Shown: piece by piece, positions 31,791 to 43,066 of the stretch
Layout: every line of letters begins with the position of its first letter
How positions within the stretch are numbered: position 1 is the first letter of the stretch
NCBI RefSeq assembly: GCF_026914185.1
Contig: NC_070561.1
Coordinates: forward strand, 7,316,001 to 7,380,000
Length of the DNA: 64,000 nucleotides
Origin: Puccinia triticina
Taxonomy: Eukaryota > Basidiomycota > Pucciniomycetes > Pucciniales > Pucciniaceae
Direction: 5' to 3'
Notes under the pieces: generated by a model
What the model was told of the DNA's origin: nothing
The model's input: only the letters and a program-made list of their open reading frames with translations
The model's database searches: none
Position numbers and translations under genes: made by a program

Positions 31791-33018
31791 CCAATTTAAT
31801 CATTCTAAACTCGTTTTATAATTCCCCCTCCAAAAAATGTATTTGGGTCTATACTTCACACCACTCTACAAAAATAAATAGTCACATCATAAATGAAATC
31901 AAACATGACATCCTCACATCAACACTTCCACACCTTGCAAAGGTCAATTTCCTGTGGTATTTTTGTATTTTTTCTGAAGTCAAAATGATCCTCAGACTTT
32001 AAACTTGGTCAAGGATCATTTCAATCAATAACACAGCAAAAGTGACAAACCTAAAGAGGATAATTTTGATAAATTATCTTTCAAAGCAGAAGGCCCATAT
32101 ATTAATACACACAAAGCATAAGCAAGGTCAAAGTAAATGACCAAAGTAGTAGGATCTATGAATGAATGTGTCAAGGAGGTTACACAGATTCTGATGATGA
32201 AATGACAAAATTATGATGATCAAAAGCAAATTAAAAATAGATTCCTTTATAATTAATAAAATCTGCAACTTCTGGGCCCACGACCTCACCCCCAAAGCCT
32301 GCACTGCGCCTGCAAATACAATCCATCCACCAAACACCTAAACTCAATCATCAGGAAAGGCCTTGATGTGTCATCACAGCCAATATCCCTGGAAATATGA
32401 GAATGAATGAATTTTTGTACTTCTTGCATGTCTGATTCATAAACATTACACATGAAGTGCCCCAGCCACCAAAACCTTTTCCATGCAGCAAACTCTGATT
32501 CAATTGAATTGAACCTACAAACCTGACTGGTTTCAGACAAGACACACATATGAGATCAATTTAGTCTAATAATGCACTATTTGTTTCAAATAAAATCTTG
32601 CTATTCATTATCCCGGTTCACATTGGGCCAGGACCAGCAAAATTCTAATTAAAATTAACTTCATTTTATTTCAGTTCTTGCTGAAAGTTGGACTCTCACC
32701 ACCTTTTTTTGGCTTTTTAAGATCCCAATTTTATCAAACAGCAAGATCAATTTTAGCTGGGGACTTGAAATGCCCCAACATGAACTCACCTATTGTTTCT
32801 CCATTGAAAAACTAAAACACAAACAAATAGCATTTTTTCAACCACATCACAATACTTCTATCTATCAATTCAAGATATTAACATTTTGATATCTATTCAT
32901 GCATGTATTTTATTTTTCTTGTTTAAAGAGAGTGTATGCCTTTTCTTTTACTGAGAGAAAGAGAAAGAAACAAAGAGAAAATAAACTAAACAGAATAAAT
33001 AAGTGTGTTTAAGCCATC

Positions 33019-33564
33019 TTATAGATCAACAAAAGAGACAATAATACTGGCACAAAAACCAAGCACCAAACAAAAAAAAGAGGGCCACAGAAAGTAATGC
33101 CCAAATTGGAAGTACCATTTATTCGCGGGGTCTTCCAGGACCTCGGCGGGAATCCTTTTGAGGGACATAGTAAAGCAGGAGCTTGGGGACAGTGCGGATG
33201 TGGGATTGGTATAAAGGGCATGGAAAATCAGGAGCTTGAGGCTGGTGTGCCTAGCGCGGCCGGAGTATTGGATGAGATGTTTAATAAGGGCAACGAGATT
33301 GGCTGGCCACTTGGGAAATAAGCTCTCAGGCCGAGTGGGTCTCATCAGAGGAGTATTTTTGGGGGAGCCGGAGGATATTCTGGGGTGGATGGGGGAAAAG
33401 GCGATGGGCTGGTTGAGGCGGAAAAAGGTGTGTGCTGCAAGACTATCAAGGCTTTTGAAGAGGAGCGCCAGGTACTCATGGCTGGCCCGGAATCTGTGGA
33501 GGATGAGGCGGAGTAGCTGAGCATGGTTGAGAGGTCGGTGTATGGCTGGTTCAAGTCTTTGCAT
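33019..33564 (-). pseudogene. captured host-gene fragment, unrecognised, up to 181 codons
   Basis: The minus strand is open for 181 codons with normal protein composition: helix-rich, with Leu/His/Arg in the first half and then a Pro/Ser-rich stretch. The end around 33130 changes to hydrophobic sequence and may be intron or repeat. It has no clean start and no domain that I recognise. Position behind a Helitron 3' end favours capture of host exons. Confidence 0.4.
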
Positions 33565-34190
33565 ATTCCCGGGTGTTGTATAGCTTGGTGAAGGGAGTCA
33601 AAAAACAAGCCCCAGGAAGAGACTGAGGCAAATCAGCTGTTCTGGAAGGTGTACCTTTACTCTTGTACTGCTGCTTGCGAGTTTCAGCACGCATGGACAA
33701 AACAGCGAGCAGGTGAGATCCTCCATTAGCAGTAACTGCTCCCGACGCACACGGCGGCTGAGCATTGGCCCCAGCCGCCGCAGTAGCAGCTGCAGCCAGC
33801 AAGATCAATCTGTGTGCCAAAGGATATGGATAAATGGTGCACAGGCGGACTGGTCAAGCGGCTGCCTCGAGACTGGCATGGATGAGGCAATCGAGGTGAT
33901 TTGTAGGGCGTCGACGAGCTCTGAAGGCACTTCTTGGGTGGTTTGGGACCCGTCACCAAACCCCATCTTTTACCCGGCCTGGATAGCTGAATTTCTTGGC
34001 CCCTGATACTTGTCCTCATCCTTATGGTGCTCATCAGTATCAACAGCGTGTGATACGGTGGAGGGGCCCTTGTGGCCGAAGAAGCGCTCGCGATTGACCT
34101 GCCTGTTGCTCTTCGTCCGGCGGACTTCGCGGCGACTCAGCTGGTCCTGATTGGGTCAGGAGGGCGAATAAGAGGGCGGGGAGATATGGT
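33551..34190 (-). pseudogene. further captured exon fragments
   Basis: Minus-strand frames at about 34150-33810 (charged, with NRERFFGHKGPS-like sequence and one TAA) and 33820-33551 (alanine-rich, then basic) have coding-like composition. They are not joined by a single frame. They may be consecutive exons of the same unknown gene as 33019-33564. About 34191-34668 shows no gene. Confidence 0.3.
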
Positions 34191-34668
34191 TGAGGATATG
34201 GTAGCTACGGCGCCGGAGACGGTCTGATGGGCTGCGGGTGGAGTGGATGCTGTCCTTTGTGATGAGTTTTCAGGTTTGTACTGACTTTCATTCAAGCAGT
34301 GCGGACTGAATCAGGTGAAGAGGCTCACCTGTATGGTGTTGAGCTTGGCGGTGTGGTAGACGGAAAAGTGGAAAAATAAAAAAGTTTTTTCTATGCCACA
34401 TAATTACTCATACTAGGCCTCAAGATACCATCAAATGGACCCCAGAAATGGATTCTACGGCTAATTTCACTCCTAGTCACCACTGGAAGTACCCCTGGAC
34501 CCCCTCTAGTGTGGAAGTTACCCCTCATGGACACCTATCACACGGCCAGCCCCAGTAACCCAGCTGTCACCGGCCTCAACCCAAGTTCCACAGTAGTACA
34601 CTTATACACATCACAGAATACAAACATACATCTCCCTGTCAGGCTACACTCATTACATATTAACTACA

Positions 34669-34700
34669 CTAGAGCACAAGGCGGCTACGCCGCCGCACTC
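34669..34700 (-). mobile_element. 3' terminus of the autonomous Helitron
   Basis: On the minus strand a hairpin GGCGGC-GTA-GCCGCC is followed by TTGTGCT and CTAG, then T. It has the same plan and nearly the same final bases as the ends at 15961 and 31758. Sequence 34701-35160 is C-rich with no gene. Confidence 0.65.
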
Positions 34701-35160
34701 GAAGCGCCCACCCGCCATCCCTTCCAGCCACGCACAACACCCCCCCCCCCAGGCACCCCGCACGCCCCCGCAACCGCACCCAGCATCCACAACATTTCCT
34801 GTCCTGCGCAGAGGGGGAGTGGCTAGGCTCCCCGGCAACGCGTTACCCCAGAGATCCCCTTCCCCCCCACGGCAGCCAGCCCCCGTCGACCCCCCGCCCG
34901 GCCTCGCGAGCCGTCAAACGCTGCGTTTGGTCCCTCCCAATCCCGAGCCCGCGGGCCACCCAATGACACACCACAACGCGAGAATGACGTGCCACCAAGA
35001 CACAAAACAGGCCGTTACAAAACCGATGAAAATCTTCAACACGCTAGGAAACAAATTGCAGGCCGACACGCCAACAACCCCCAAACCATAGGAGAACCGT
35101 CGCGTAGCCACCAGATCCCAGACATTGTCGCCAGCGCCCCGCCGCCCAAACCCCCCCGGA

Positions 35161-35981
35161 CTAATCTACCAACGGGACGACATCACGCCTTGGGCCGTTG
35201 GAATACCCCGCGATCGGGCCTACCTCGCCCGAAGTTACCTAACCCACAAACTGGTCAGCATCGTCAACCACAAAAAGCTGAAGCCGACTCACTTTGACAA
35301 CCAAAGTCGCCGTCCGCACCGAAAAACCCCGCAAGCAATCCCTTCAATCGGACCTGAACTCCCGGAGCAAATGCCACGCCCTCACCTACGGCGCAACTGT
35401 CGACTTCTACGAGATACTTAACGTAGAACCTCGCGCTTATCATACACTGAAACTCCGGCCCGACATCAGTTTCAATGCTATTTCCACTTGACTACAGCAC
35501 CCCGACCCACATTTGCACCGTGGGCAACGATCAGCTCAACCCTTGCTATTGATTTTACCCCGCCGTCCCGTCTCTTGTTGTCGACCACCTTCACATGGAA
35601 AATCGTCCCGCACCCGGTCATTTTGACTGGATTGGGGATCGCTGCCGATCTCGTGTAACGTCTACGCTGGAACCCCGACGTGTAGTAATGGAAGTTCTGG
35701 TTTCCCAGCTCGTCGCCGACCAACACCTCGCCCTCAAGCTCGTAGAACTCCCCACTTTCAAGCTCCAACCAATCCGAAGCATATTGAGTCAAGGTCACAG
35801 CAATCTGAGGAAAAGTACTGCTCGAGTTGCTTGCCAAAACTGCATATGAATTGGTAACATTACGCTCCAACCCGGAAGACTCGAACAATGATTCCTTCCC
35901 CCCAACAGTCAGCTCCCACTACCATAAGCAAGAAAACAGTTGGATTAACCGACTTACAGATGACCCTGCCTTGAATTTTCC
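35161..35981 (-). pseudogene. Helitron accessory two-domain protein, paralog C, nearly intact
   Basis: Inferred exons on the minus strand are 35981-35958, 35918-35511, 35446-35293 and 35238-35161, with GT-AG introns of 39, 64 and 54 nt. Domain one carries LESGEFYELEGEV, TGCGTIFHVKV and ELIVAHG. Domain two carries FYVKYLV and RLKGLLAGF. The same blocks and intron positions occur in the genes at 36836 and 47258. Matching the third exon to them requires one base less in the A5 run at 35322-35326, so this copy is probably frameshifted there. The first exon with the ATG was not found. Confidence 0.5.
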
Positions 35982-36127
35982 CTGAAACACCAAATTTTCG
36001 CGAAGACAAGAATTAACCAACCAAGGTGCGCCAGTGATGCAGTTCATGACTTGTCGATTGGGCCGGGGTATTAAAATCGAGCTTTATGTCTGTATAACTT
36101 GTACTTAGTGGAGCGTCTTTTGAAAGG

Positions 36128-36605
36128 TTAAGAGTGATGACAACGGAAGATTGAAAGCAAATCACGAACTGCTACGATCATCCACCACCTATTCTGAGGT
36201 ACGACTAACGCTTTAAATGGAGCAACTGTCGACACTGTGAGCATAATCCCTTCTATCTCCTTCAGCAACAATGTGGGCAACAAAGCCACTCGAGCTGTTA
36301 CAGGCAACTGAACTCCCAATCCCTGGTGATTGTGTATCTTTCTGCCATAGGTTTACCACCCGACGCCCAAACTAATAACCTGAAATCCCAAACCCTTAAA
36401 GGTTAATAATTGCTTAATTTCTCGAGTCCCTTTTTGTCAAGCCCCAAATTCTCATCACACGGCCATTTGGACCCCATCGCAACAGTTGCGCAGACCCTAT
36501 ATTCTCCCCGCCAACCATTAAAACCACTTTACCTGGCACTCCCCCCCGCGCTGTAAACAGCTCAGTATCACGCCATGCTGACTGCAAGGAGGCGTCCGAC
36601 CCCAT
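36128..36605 (-). other. two short coding-like frames of unknown nature
   Basis: Minus-strand frames at 36605-36414 and 36319-36128 have plausible composition, and an acceptor-like ATCACCAG lies between them. They could be exons of another Helitron-borne gene, but no motif links them to the accessory family. Confidence 0.2.
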
Positions 36606-36835
36606 TTGTCGTCTTCCCCGTCAACGGTCGCCTTCAAGAATGCAGTCCCTGAAATCCAATCCACCACGAACATATTTTTCTGGCTTGGTCTTCCCTCAAG
36701 TAACCTGTTTACATAAGGTTACCTGAGATTGACCGCCCAACCTGAATTAAAACTTATCCAACTCTCCGACGCACTCGATAGATTCCCCGACCTCAACCCC
36801 AAGTCAATCACAGCTTGAACAACCAAGACCATACA

Positions 36836-37718
36836 ATGCTTCCAAAAACTGAACTAAAATTTTTCCCCGACTCCCCAGTGTTCGAAGGCGAAGACCGTTT
36901 ACGTTTTCTTGGAAAATTTGTACCCATCAGTAAGGTCAGCCTCTCCCGTCTCACTCAACAGTTTACCTGTCCTTACAACACAAAAACAGGTCCGACAATA
37001 TTTTAGACTTCCCAACGGTCAAACTCCACATTACAGCAAAAGTTACGCCAGCTCATCTGGCGTTTGGAGCCAGGGAAAGAAAATTTTCCCGGTCAACTTG
37101 AGCGCAAACAATAACTCCGACACACCCCTCACCAAAGGCCAACTCTACATAATCAAAGGCGAAATCCGCGGTATTAACTTCATGCGCGTCCCGAAGTTGA
37201 CCTGGACAGTTGGCGACAAAAGACGTTCAAATGTCGACAAACATCCCTCCGAATGGCAACGAGTCTGCGTTTCCGGCCTTGGTACAATCATTAAAGTTCG
37301 AGCCAAAGCTGCCTGGCCGGAAAGCAACAGCACCGTTATTAGTCTCACCGTTGAGCACTTGGGCGAGGTATGAACTTCACCCCTCTCAGTTTGAACCTGA
37401 CTAACAGTCTCTATAGCTAGATCACGGTGGGGTTTTCCGAGTCCGCTGTGTCTTAGGCTTAACCAACAAGGAGTTCCCTCGCGGAATGAGTGTATTTCCT
37501 GGAAGTAAGATTCATTACAAAGGTCTCCTCGACGGTTTTGGCAGAACATCCCGACAGATGATTGTTGAGGTCAACTCCCTTTTAACTCCAACATTATTGA
37601 AGTCAATACTCATTATCTCAACATCAATTTCTAGGTAACACACGCCACCATCTCATCCGAAGACATCCTCTTCACCGACTCCGACAAAACCGCCAGCTCA
37701 CTCAACAATGACTTCTAG
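36836..37718 (+). CDS. Helitron accessory two-domain protein, paralog B
   Basis: Exons 36836-36934, 36990-37367, 37417-37569 and 37635-37718 give an open frame of 237 codons from ATG to TAG, with introns of 55, 49 and 65 nt. Two introns start GTCA rather than GTAAG. Domain one shows LTKGQLYIIKGEI, a VSGLGTIIKV strand and LTVEHLGE. Domain two shows FRVRCVLG and HYKGLLDGF. The alternation of short strands and glycines suggests two small beta-barrels (OB-fold-like), which is an inference. It lies on the opposite strand to the helicase, 0.74 kb from it. Plant Helitrons often carry RPA-like single-strand-binding genes, so a similar helper role is possible. Confidence 0.55.
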
Positions 37719-38456
37719 CTCCCAACCCTTGACTTGACTGCAGCGCTTATTTTTTTTCCGCTCTTTGTCTTTTTCTTTTTCCTCGCACCACATAATTCCA
37801 CTCCTACTTTTCCTCTTTCCCTACCCACATCGACGATTCTCTCTCTCATTTGAATACTTGCCTTCAAGCCCTCACGTACATGTAAAAATGAAAAGACCAA
37901 CAAAATCCAGATTTTATAGCAGCAACGCCTCGACCCAACCGATGCGCAATCAAAAATCCTATGCAATAAGACCAACAGATGTCCTCGTCCCTTCATTGAG
38001 AGTCACCCATCTCCAATTATCCATTGGACTGCAGTCTCATGCGTGAACCACGAGCATTGAGTTTCAAAAGCTTCGAAGAAATGAACTACTGTTAAATCCT
38101 AACTACCGCTGATTTCTGCCAAATCCCAGACGAGCAAGTCTCTAGTTCAATTCTCAAGAACAAGAATGACTAATCTTCTCCACTTGGGTGAGAACAAAAA
38201 CAGGTAATTTCATGACCATCACCTGCCAAAGTGATTATTTATAACCAGCAATTGCCAACCGCTGAACATATTGCGACCCCCCCAGTTGACGTTACTGGCT
38301 CCCCCACAACCTCCTGCTCCAAGGAAGCGCAAGTCTACCTTTGGGCAACAGTTAATCGACATCGAAGTTGGCCAACGGAGTCAGCCAATGCTTTGTCCTG
38401 AGTTCCTCTCGCTTAATGTCTGCATTAAAAGAAAGAGGTTAGCGCCGTTTCGTACG
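37719..38456. other. no clear gene; pyrimidine-rich then mixed sequence
   Basis: A T/C-rich tract lies at 37745-37860. A short plus-strand stretch near 38310-38340 reads PPAPRKRKS-like, resembling a nuclear localisation signal. No complete gene can be built. Confidence 0.25.
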
Positions 38457-40071
38457 CTATGACAAAAACTTCTTACTTTTTCGTCTGCTTGATTTGAAAA
38501 TAACTTTATGCACAACATTAATCAACCCCTCCCTGAACCTTGGCTTTGCAACCAACAGGTTTGCAACGTCTGACACCCTTGAAAGTGCAACATACAGCTG
38601 ACCATGAGCAAAAATATCAGTTTGCAGGAATACCCCTACGCGTGCCAACGTTTGGCCTTGGCTCTTGTTGATTGACATCGCATAGGCCGCTTTCACGGGG
38701 AACTGCAATCGGAAGAAGGACTGGCCACTTCCTTTGCCTGCTTTGCTTTGCAACTTTATCTGTGGTAAAGTCACTTCTTCTTCCTCAAAAGGCCCACCCA
38801 TTATAATCCCCAAAAGAAAAGTCTGCTTGACCCTTGTTAGAAGGACCCTTGTCCCATTACAAATCCCGTTTCCAATCCGCAAGTTTCTGGTTACAACAAC
38901 GGGCATTCCAACCTTGAGTTTCAATTCGTGGTCCGGAAGTCCAGATGGTGTCAGCTTGTTGAGTGCTTCTTCTGGTAGACATTCAAACTCGTCGGGGTCT
39001 GCAGTATCAACGGACCGTAGACTGATCGATTTTCCAGGCAATTTTTCCATGATAACTTTGTTCATCCTCTTCACGTCTCTATTCAATGGTGCAAGTATAC
39101 ATCGTTCCTTGAGATAAGCAAGTCTTTCGCTCCTATCCCGCGCGTTGACCGCCGCGATATCCCCGTATACAAAATCAACCAGTGCGTGACTGCTTGTCGC
39201 TTCACTGTCGAAATCAACAATGTTTATGTTCCGTAGATTTATAATTTCGAAGTCGGTTTTCTGATTCACGCCTTCGCCAAGTGCCAGTAAGGATGCGGCA
39301 AACTTTATGTTCTTGTCACTACAATCCGATGCGAGGGCCTTTGCGAGACGCATATTTTCAGTAAGTCTCAGCTTGATTATTGACTCCCATAGAATCGAAG
39401 ACTTCAGTGTTGCGTTGTAAGATCTGGGGTATTCATTGTGTTTGACTACCGGTAGGATCTGCCTGAAGTCCCCAGCAAAGACTACCGTCTTCCCACCAAA
39501 TGGGTCGTCAGACTTGCAGATTCTTCTCAAAGATAAATTGACAGCCTCAATAGCAAACCTATGGATTGTTACGATCTCATCCCAAATGATGAGTCTGGCC
39601 AATTGGATGCGTTGAGCCAAAATTGTATCCGGTTCTAGTCCACATTCGGCGCCTTTTTGCGTATCAAGGGGAATCTTGAACGCCGAATGAGCAGTCTGCC
39701 CGCCTCTCAATAACAATGCCGCGACCCCAGAAGAAGCAACAACGATGCTCTCTTTCCTACGGACTTCCGAGGCGTCTATTAGTGAATTTAAAAGGAACGT
39801 TTTACCCGTGCCCCCCGGTCCATCGAGGTAAAACAGTTTCCCCTTTTCGCCGCTGAGTGAGTTCGCCACTTTGTTGAACACAGCTTTCTGCCCAGAATTG
39901 AATCGCGACTTCATCTCCTTCAGTCTCGCCTCAACGGCAAGTGGATCATGATGGGGTCTCCTTTCACTGCGAACCCATGCGAGCATTTCCCCTTCTTCTT
40001 TTGAAATCTTTATCTTGCAAGTTTCAAGCGTCCCACCCATGCTTTCCATCATGCTTTCGAGGCGAAATAGA
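38457..40071 (-). CDS. Helitron Rep/helicase gene, 3' part (PIF1 helicase domain)
   Basis: This is the second half of the last exon, in frame with 43762-43067 once the LTR element and one ATAGA are ignored. It contains the Walker A motif GPGGTGKT, a Walker B-type IIWDEI, the GDFRQILPV block, [10 protein letters not shown] and YVALSRV. These are all hallmarks of the PIF1-like superfamily 1 helicase domain of Helitron transposases. It would unwind DNA during rolling-circle transposition. Stop TGA is just after a basic KSSRRKSKK tail. The sequence upstream of 40071 in this frame belongs to the inserted LTR. Confidence 0.88.
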
Positions 40072-40379
40072 TGTAAGGGTTCAATCCCTTCACTAGAGCC
40101 GACGACAGAGGAGCGGGGACATGGTGCGCGGAGAGAGACTTCTAGGACCAAACTCGGGGTTTTGATTGCAACTGATCCAGAGAGAAGTCAGTTCTCTCTT
40201 GTGAGGGACAAAGAGAGGACAAGAAGAGAGAATGACAAGTCAAGGGAGTGAGCTTACCTGATCCAGAGAGAAGTCAGTTCTCTACCGAATCAGGGAAGGG
40301 GAAGAGCTCAGACTAAGTACAAGCTTGTGACAGGGCTTGATAACCTCTTGTGAACCCCAAGGGAGGAGGGGGGTTTACA
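40072..40379 (-). repeat. LTR of the gag-only element, left copy
   Basis: TGTAAGGG to GGTTTACA. It contains a direct repeat of a hairpin-forming word (CAGAGAGAAGTCAGTTCTCT) about 90 bp apart. A distantly similar LTR with the same plan is at 60081-60427. Confidence 0.9.
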
Positions 40380-40580
40380 GTCTCCCCTCCTATAAAAGAG
40401 AAGAAAGAGTAAGGGAGAAAGGAATAAGGCAAGGGAATGGGGGCATAGGGGACAAAAGAGTTAGGTGGGGCACTCCAGAAGTTGGTAGTAGGGGGGGGTG
40501 GGAGGAACTGAGGCGGGATTGGCAAGCCGGGAGGTAACCGACGAGGGGGGAGACGAGACTTGGGGCCCCTGTGTGGGACT

Positions 40581-42528
40581 TCAGAAGCTGGCAATGAGGT
40601 CCGCCACTTCGTCTGGGTTGAAGGACGGCCCCTCAAACTCATCTACAGCCTCAATTGAGTGTTGGTAGGCGTCCAGTGTTGGGGTTTACACAACAAATCT
40701 TGTACTTAGGCACGGCGTTGTAGGGGGGTTCGACCCCCGGGGGAATTGAGAATCTAAGCTCTTTACCACTATCTCGCACTACAGGTTATGAGCCCAGCGC
40801 TTTAGGCAGCTGCGTACCTGGGATGAGCCTCTGGGAGGATTAGTGGGCTCTGTCACCGGTGTAGGTGTACAGGGGGTGTGTAGAGGTAGTATATGTTGGT
40901 ACACCTCACACCTGTGGATATAGCTCAACGGTAGAGCAACCCAGCATGCATCGGGGAGATGCGGGTTCGATTCCCCCTGTCCGCACTATTCCTTTTACTC
41001 GCTCTACATCCAGGTCTTCATAGTCTTCCACCGATGAAACGTGGAGGTCTGGGGGATAGATGCCGTCCGCGAGGCCGTCCAGCGCGTCCTCCGCAATAGC
41101 TTCGTCTACCAAGGTCATCGCGGCGGCGTTGGCTGTGTCGTATTCTTGGATCGCCGCTACAGTGGCTGCTCGGGTTGGTGGTCGGCCCGCCGGCGGGTTG
41201 ATAGGTCTGCCGGGGGCTGGTTGGGCGGGTCCGTGCGCCTTGGGAGCAATGTAATTAGCCGGTCTTGGGGGTGTGATGAAATCGGCCGGGACGTCAACGT
41301 AGCGTTTGTCGACTGGTCCTGGGCAGGATCCCGGAATGTTGCCACAAGCCTTCTTGCAGAAGTGGCATCGTCCTTGCGAGTCGAGGTACGAGTGAATTCG
41401 CCAAATGAAGTCCTCACGCGCTGATTGCGCATTGGTTGAAGGTACCTGCCGGCCAGGATTGGGTTGGAGTGTGGATTGGCCCAGGGCTAGTGCCGATGCA
41501 TTCACTGCCTGCTCAAACGCCCCGTAGACGAACGGAGTGGCATCCAGAAGTTGGCGTTCGGCAACTCGGTGTTGCAATGCCTCGGGGAGTCCATAGACGA
41601 CGAACTGAGCTAAATCAGCATCCGATAGAGCGGTGACTTCCGTGGCGTCGAAGTTGAACAAGCTCTGGAGCGTACGAGCCCTGGTACTGTAGGTCTGGAA
41701 CGACTCGGCCGGCCCCATGTCAATTTGCCTGATTTGTTTCTTCAGCTCCGCTCGCCAGTTGAGCGGAAGCGCAAACTCAAACATCCGAGCTTTGAATTCA
41801 GACCAAGACTTGGTCAGATAACGGGAGGCTTCATTCCTGTAGAACGATTTCAAGTTGGTTTCGGCGATGAGGTTGCCAACGATTCGAACCTTGTCCGAGG
41901 AAACGGTGACGGCTTTGGTCTCGAAAAATATCTCAACCCCGTGGATCCAGGTGAGGAACGGCTCGGCAACAAGAAACGGGCCAACAAACGAGGGCCCATC
42001 TGAAGTCCGGAATCGTTGTAGATCTACACCCTCAGTTGCTGGTCGGCCCGGGTGGTTGGAGGGCTCGGCTTTTGCGTGCATACCAACAATTATCTCCTCG
42101 AGTCGGTCGGTTTTCGCATGCATGCCAACTATGATCTCCTCGAGCCGGTTGGTGCGGGCCGCGTTGGCCTTGATAGCGGCTTGGAACGCTTGTAGATCAG
42201 CTCGTCGGTCAGCAGCGGCTCGGCGGCGATCCTCGTTAGCCTGCTCGACTGAGGCGTGCTGAAGCTTCAGTACTCGCTTGAACCAATCTTTCGCAGTGGT
42301 TAGATCAGCGGTCTCGGTTGTTTGGGTCGACTCGGTGGAATGCTCTGGGCCCCCAGCGGCAGGGGTCGTATCCGACATCTCTATTGGTTGTTGGGGGTTT
42401 GGGCGGCTGGAAGATGTGGTGAGGAGCTGGGCCAACCGTCTTCGCTCGGCGTTACCAGATCGGAGGATGGCTTCAGGATCCGAGAGAGGAAGGAGATTCT
42501 CGACGTTGGAATTCCGACGAGTTGACAT
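40581..42528 (-). CDS. Gag protein of the non-autonomous LTR element, cut by a TRIM-like insertion
   Basis: The ATG at 42528 opens a frame with a polar N-terminus, a coiled-coil-like region with two copies of RLEEIIVGMHAK, and a retrotransposon Gag capsid domain (about 41900-41480). A zinc-knuckle-like CHFCKKACG follows near 41370, then a Pro/Ala-rich tail. As it stands the frame runs into the inserted element and stops at 40906. Removing 40677-41008 and one TCCAG restores the frame to an acidic C-terminus ending at TGA 40583-40581. Gag would package the element's RNA. Confidence 0.8.
40784..40818 (+). promoter_or_regulatory. extended primer site complementary to a methionine tRNA 5' half
   Basis: GGTTATGAGCCCAGCGC follows end 1, and the complement continues through D-arm-like sequence for about 35 bases. 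The copia element here starts its interior with the same GGTTATGAGCC, so both use anticodon-arm priming. Confidence 0.5.
40914..40985 (+). tRNA. tRNA-like sequence inside the TRIM-like element
   Basis: 72 bases fold as a cloverleaf: acceptor GTGGATA with TGTCCGC, D-arm GCTC/GAGC, T-arm around GGGTTCGATTCCC, and discriminator A. The anticodon arm is imperfect and position 33 is not T, so the identity (TGC or GCA) is unclear. It contains recognisable A-box and B-box words for RNA polymerase III. It may be a decayed tRNA, or serve as the element's promoter. Confidence 0.5.
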
Positions 42529-42758
42529 CCACGGGCCCCTTTGAGGGTCGAAGATGCTTAGATGAAAGAGAAAAAAAATTGGATTCGGGCGGGGCGGGCG
42601 GTGGGCGGGCGAAACGGGCTAAAAAAATTGAAGCAGGCGGTGATCAAGGCAGAGCAGGCGCTTTCGGGCGGGCGGGCGTATGAGCGATTTCGGGCGGGCG
42701 GAAGATTTCTCAGGCAGTCGGAAAAGGGAAAAGGAGTTTGGGAGGTAGAAAAAAAAAG

Positions 42759-43066
42759 TGTAAGGGTTCAATCCCTTCACTAGAGCCAACGACAGAGGAG
42801 CGGGGACATGGTGCGCGGAGAGAGGCTTCTAGGACCAAACTCGGGGTTTTGATTGCAACTGATCCAGAGAGAAGTCAGTTCTCTCTTGTGAGGGACAAAG
42901 AGAGGACAAGAAGAGAGAATGACAAGTCAAGGGAGTGAGCTTACCTGATCCAGAGAGAAGTCAGTTCTCTACCGAATCAGGGAAGGGGAAGAGCTCAGAC
43001 TAAGTACAAGCTTGTGACAGGGCTTGATAACCTCTTGTGAACCCCAAGGGAGGAGGGGGGTTTACA
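42759..43066 (-). repeat. LTR of the gag-only element, right copy
   Basis: Same length and sequence as 40072-40379 except for two G/A differences near its start. Confidence 0.9.

Larger units (their letters stand above)
40677..41008. mobile_element. 332-bp TRIM-like element carrying a tRNA-like sequence
   Basis: It is flanked by a perfect TCCAG duplication (40672-40676 and 41009-41013), begins TGTTGG and ends CTACA. Excision restores the Gag frame, so the limits are secure. It can be divided into end 1 (40677-40783), an internal part starting with a methionine-tRNA complement, a purine-rich run (about 40870-40890), and end 2 (40894-41008). Both ends start TGTTGG and finish CGC-CTACA but are otherwise unlike each other, which is abnormal for LTRs of a young insertion. 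Confidence 0.65.
40072..43066 (-). mobile_element. gag-only LTR retrotransposon (TR-GAG-like) inside the helicase gene
   Basis: Two 308-bp LTRs differ at two positions, with the 5-bp duplication ATAGA at 40067-40071 and 43067-43071. The internal 2.4 kb encodes only Gag, on the minus strand; no protease, reverse transcriptase or integrase is present. It would need proteins from another element. On the minus strand a purine run AGGAGGGGAGA precedes the LTR at 40379, fitting minus orientation. No good primer site was recognised. Confidence 0.88.

Noticed and set aside
33019..33130. Membrane-protein end of the 33-kb frame
   Set aside because: The hydrophobic run begins where the DNA changes to AT-rich repeat-like sequence; probably read-through into intron or repeat.
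38457..40151. Helicase frame starting at 40151
   Set aside because: The first 27 codons come from the inserted LTR. The native exon continues from 43067 instead.
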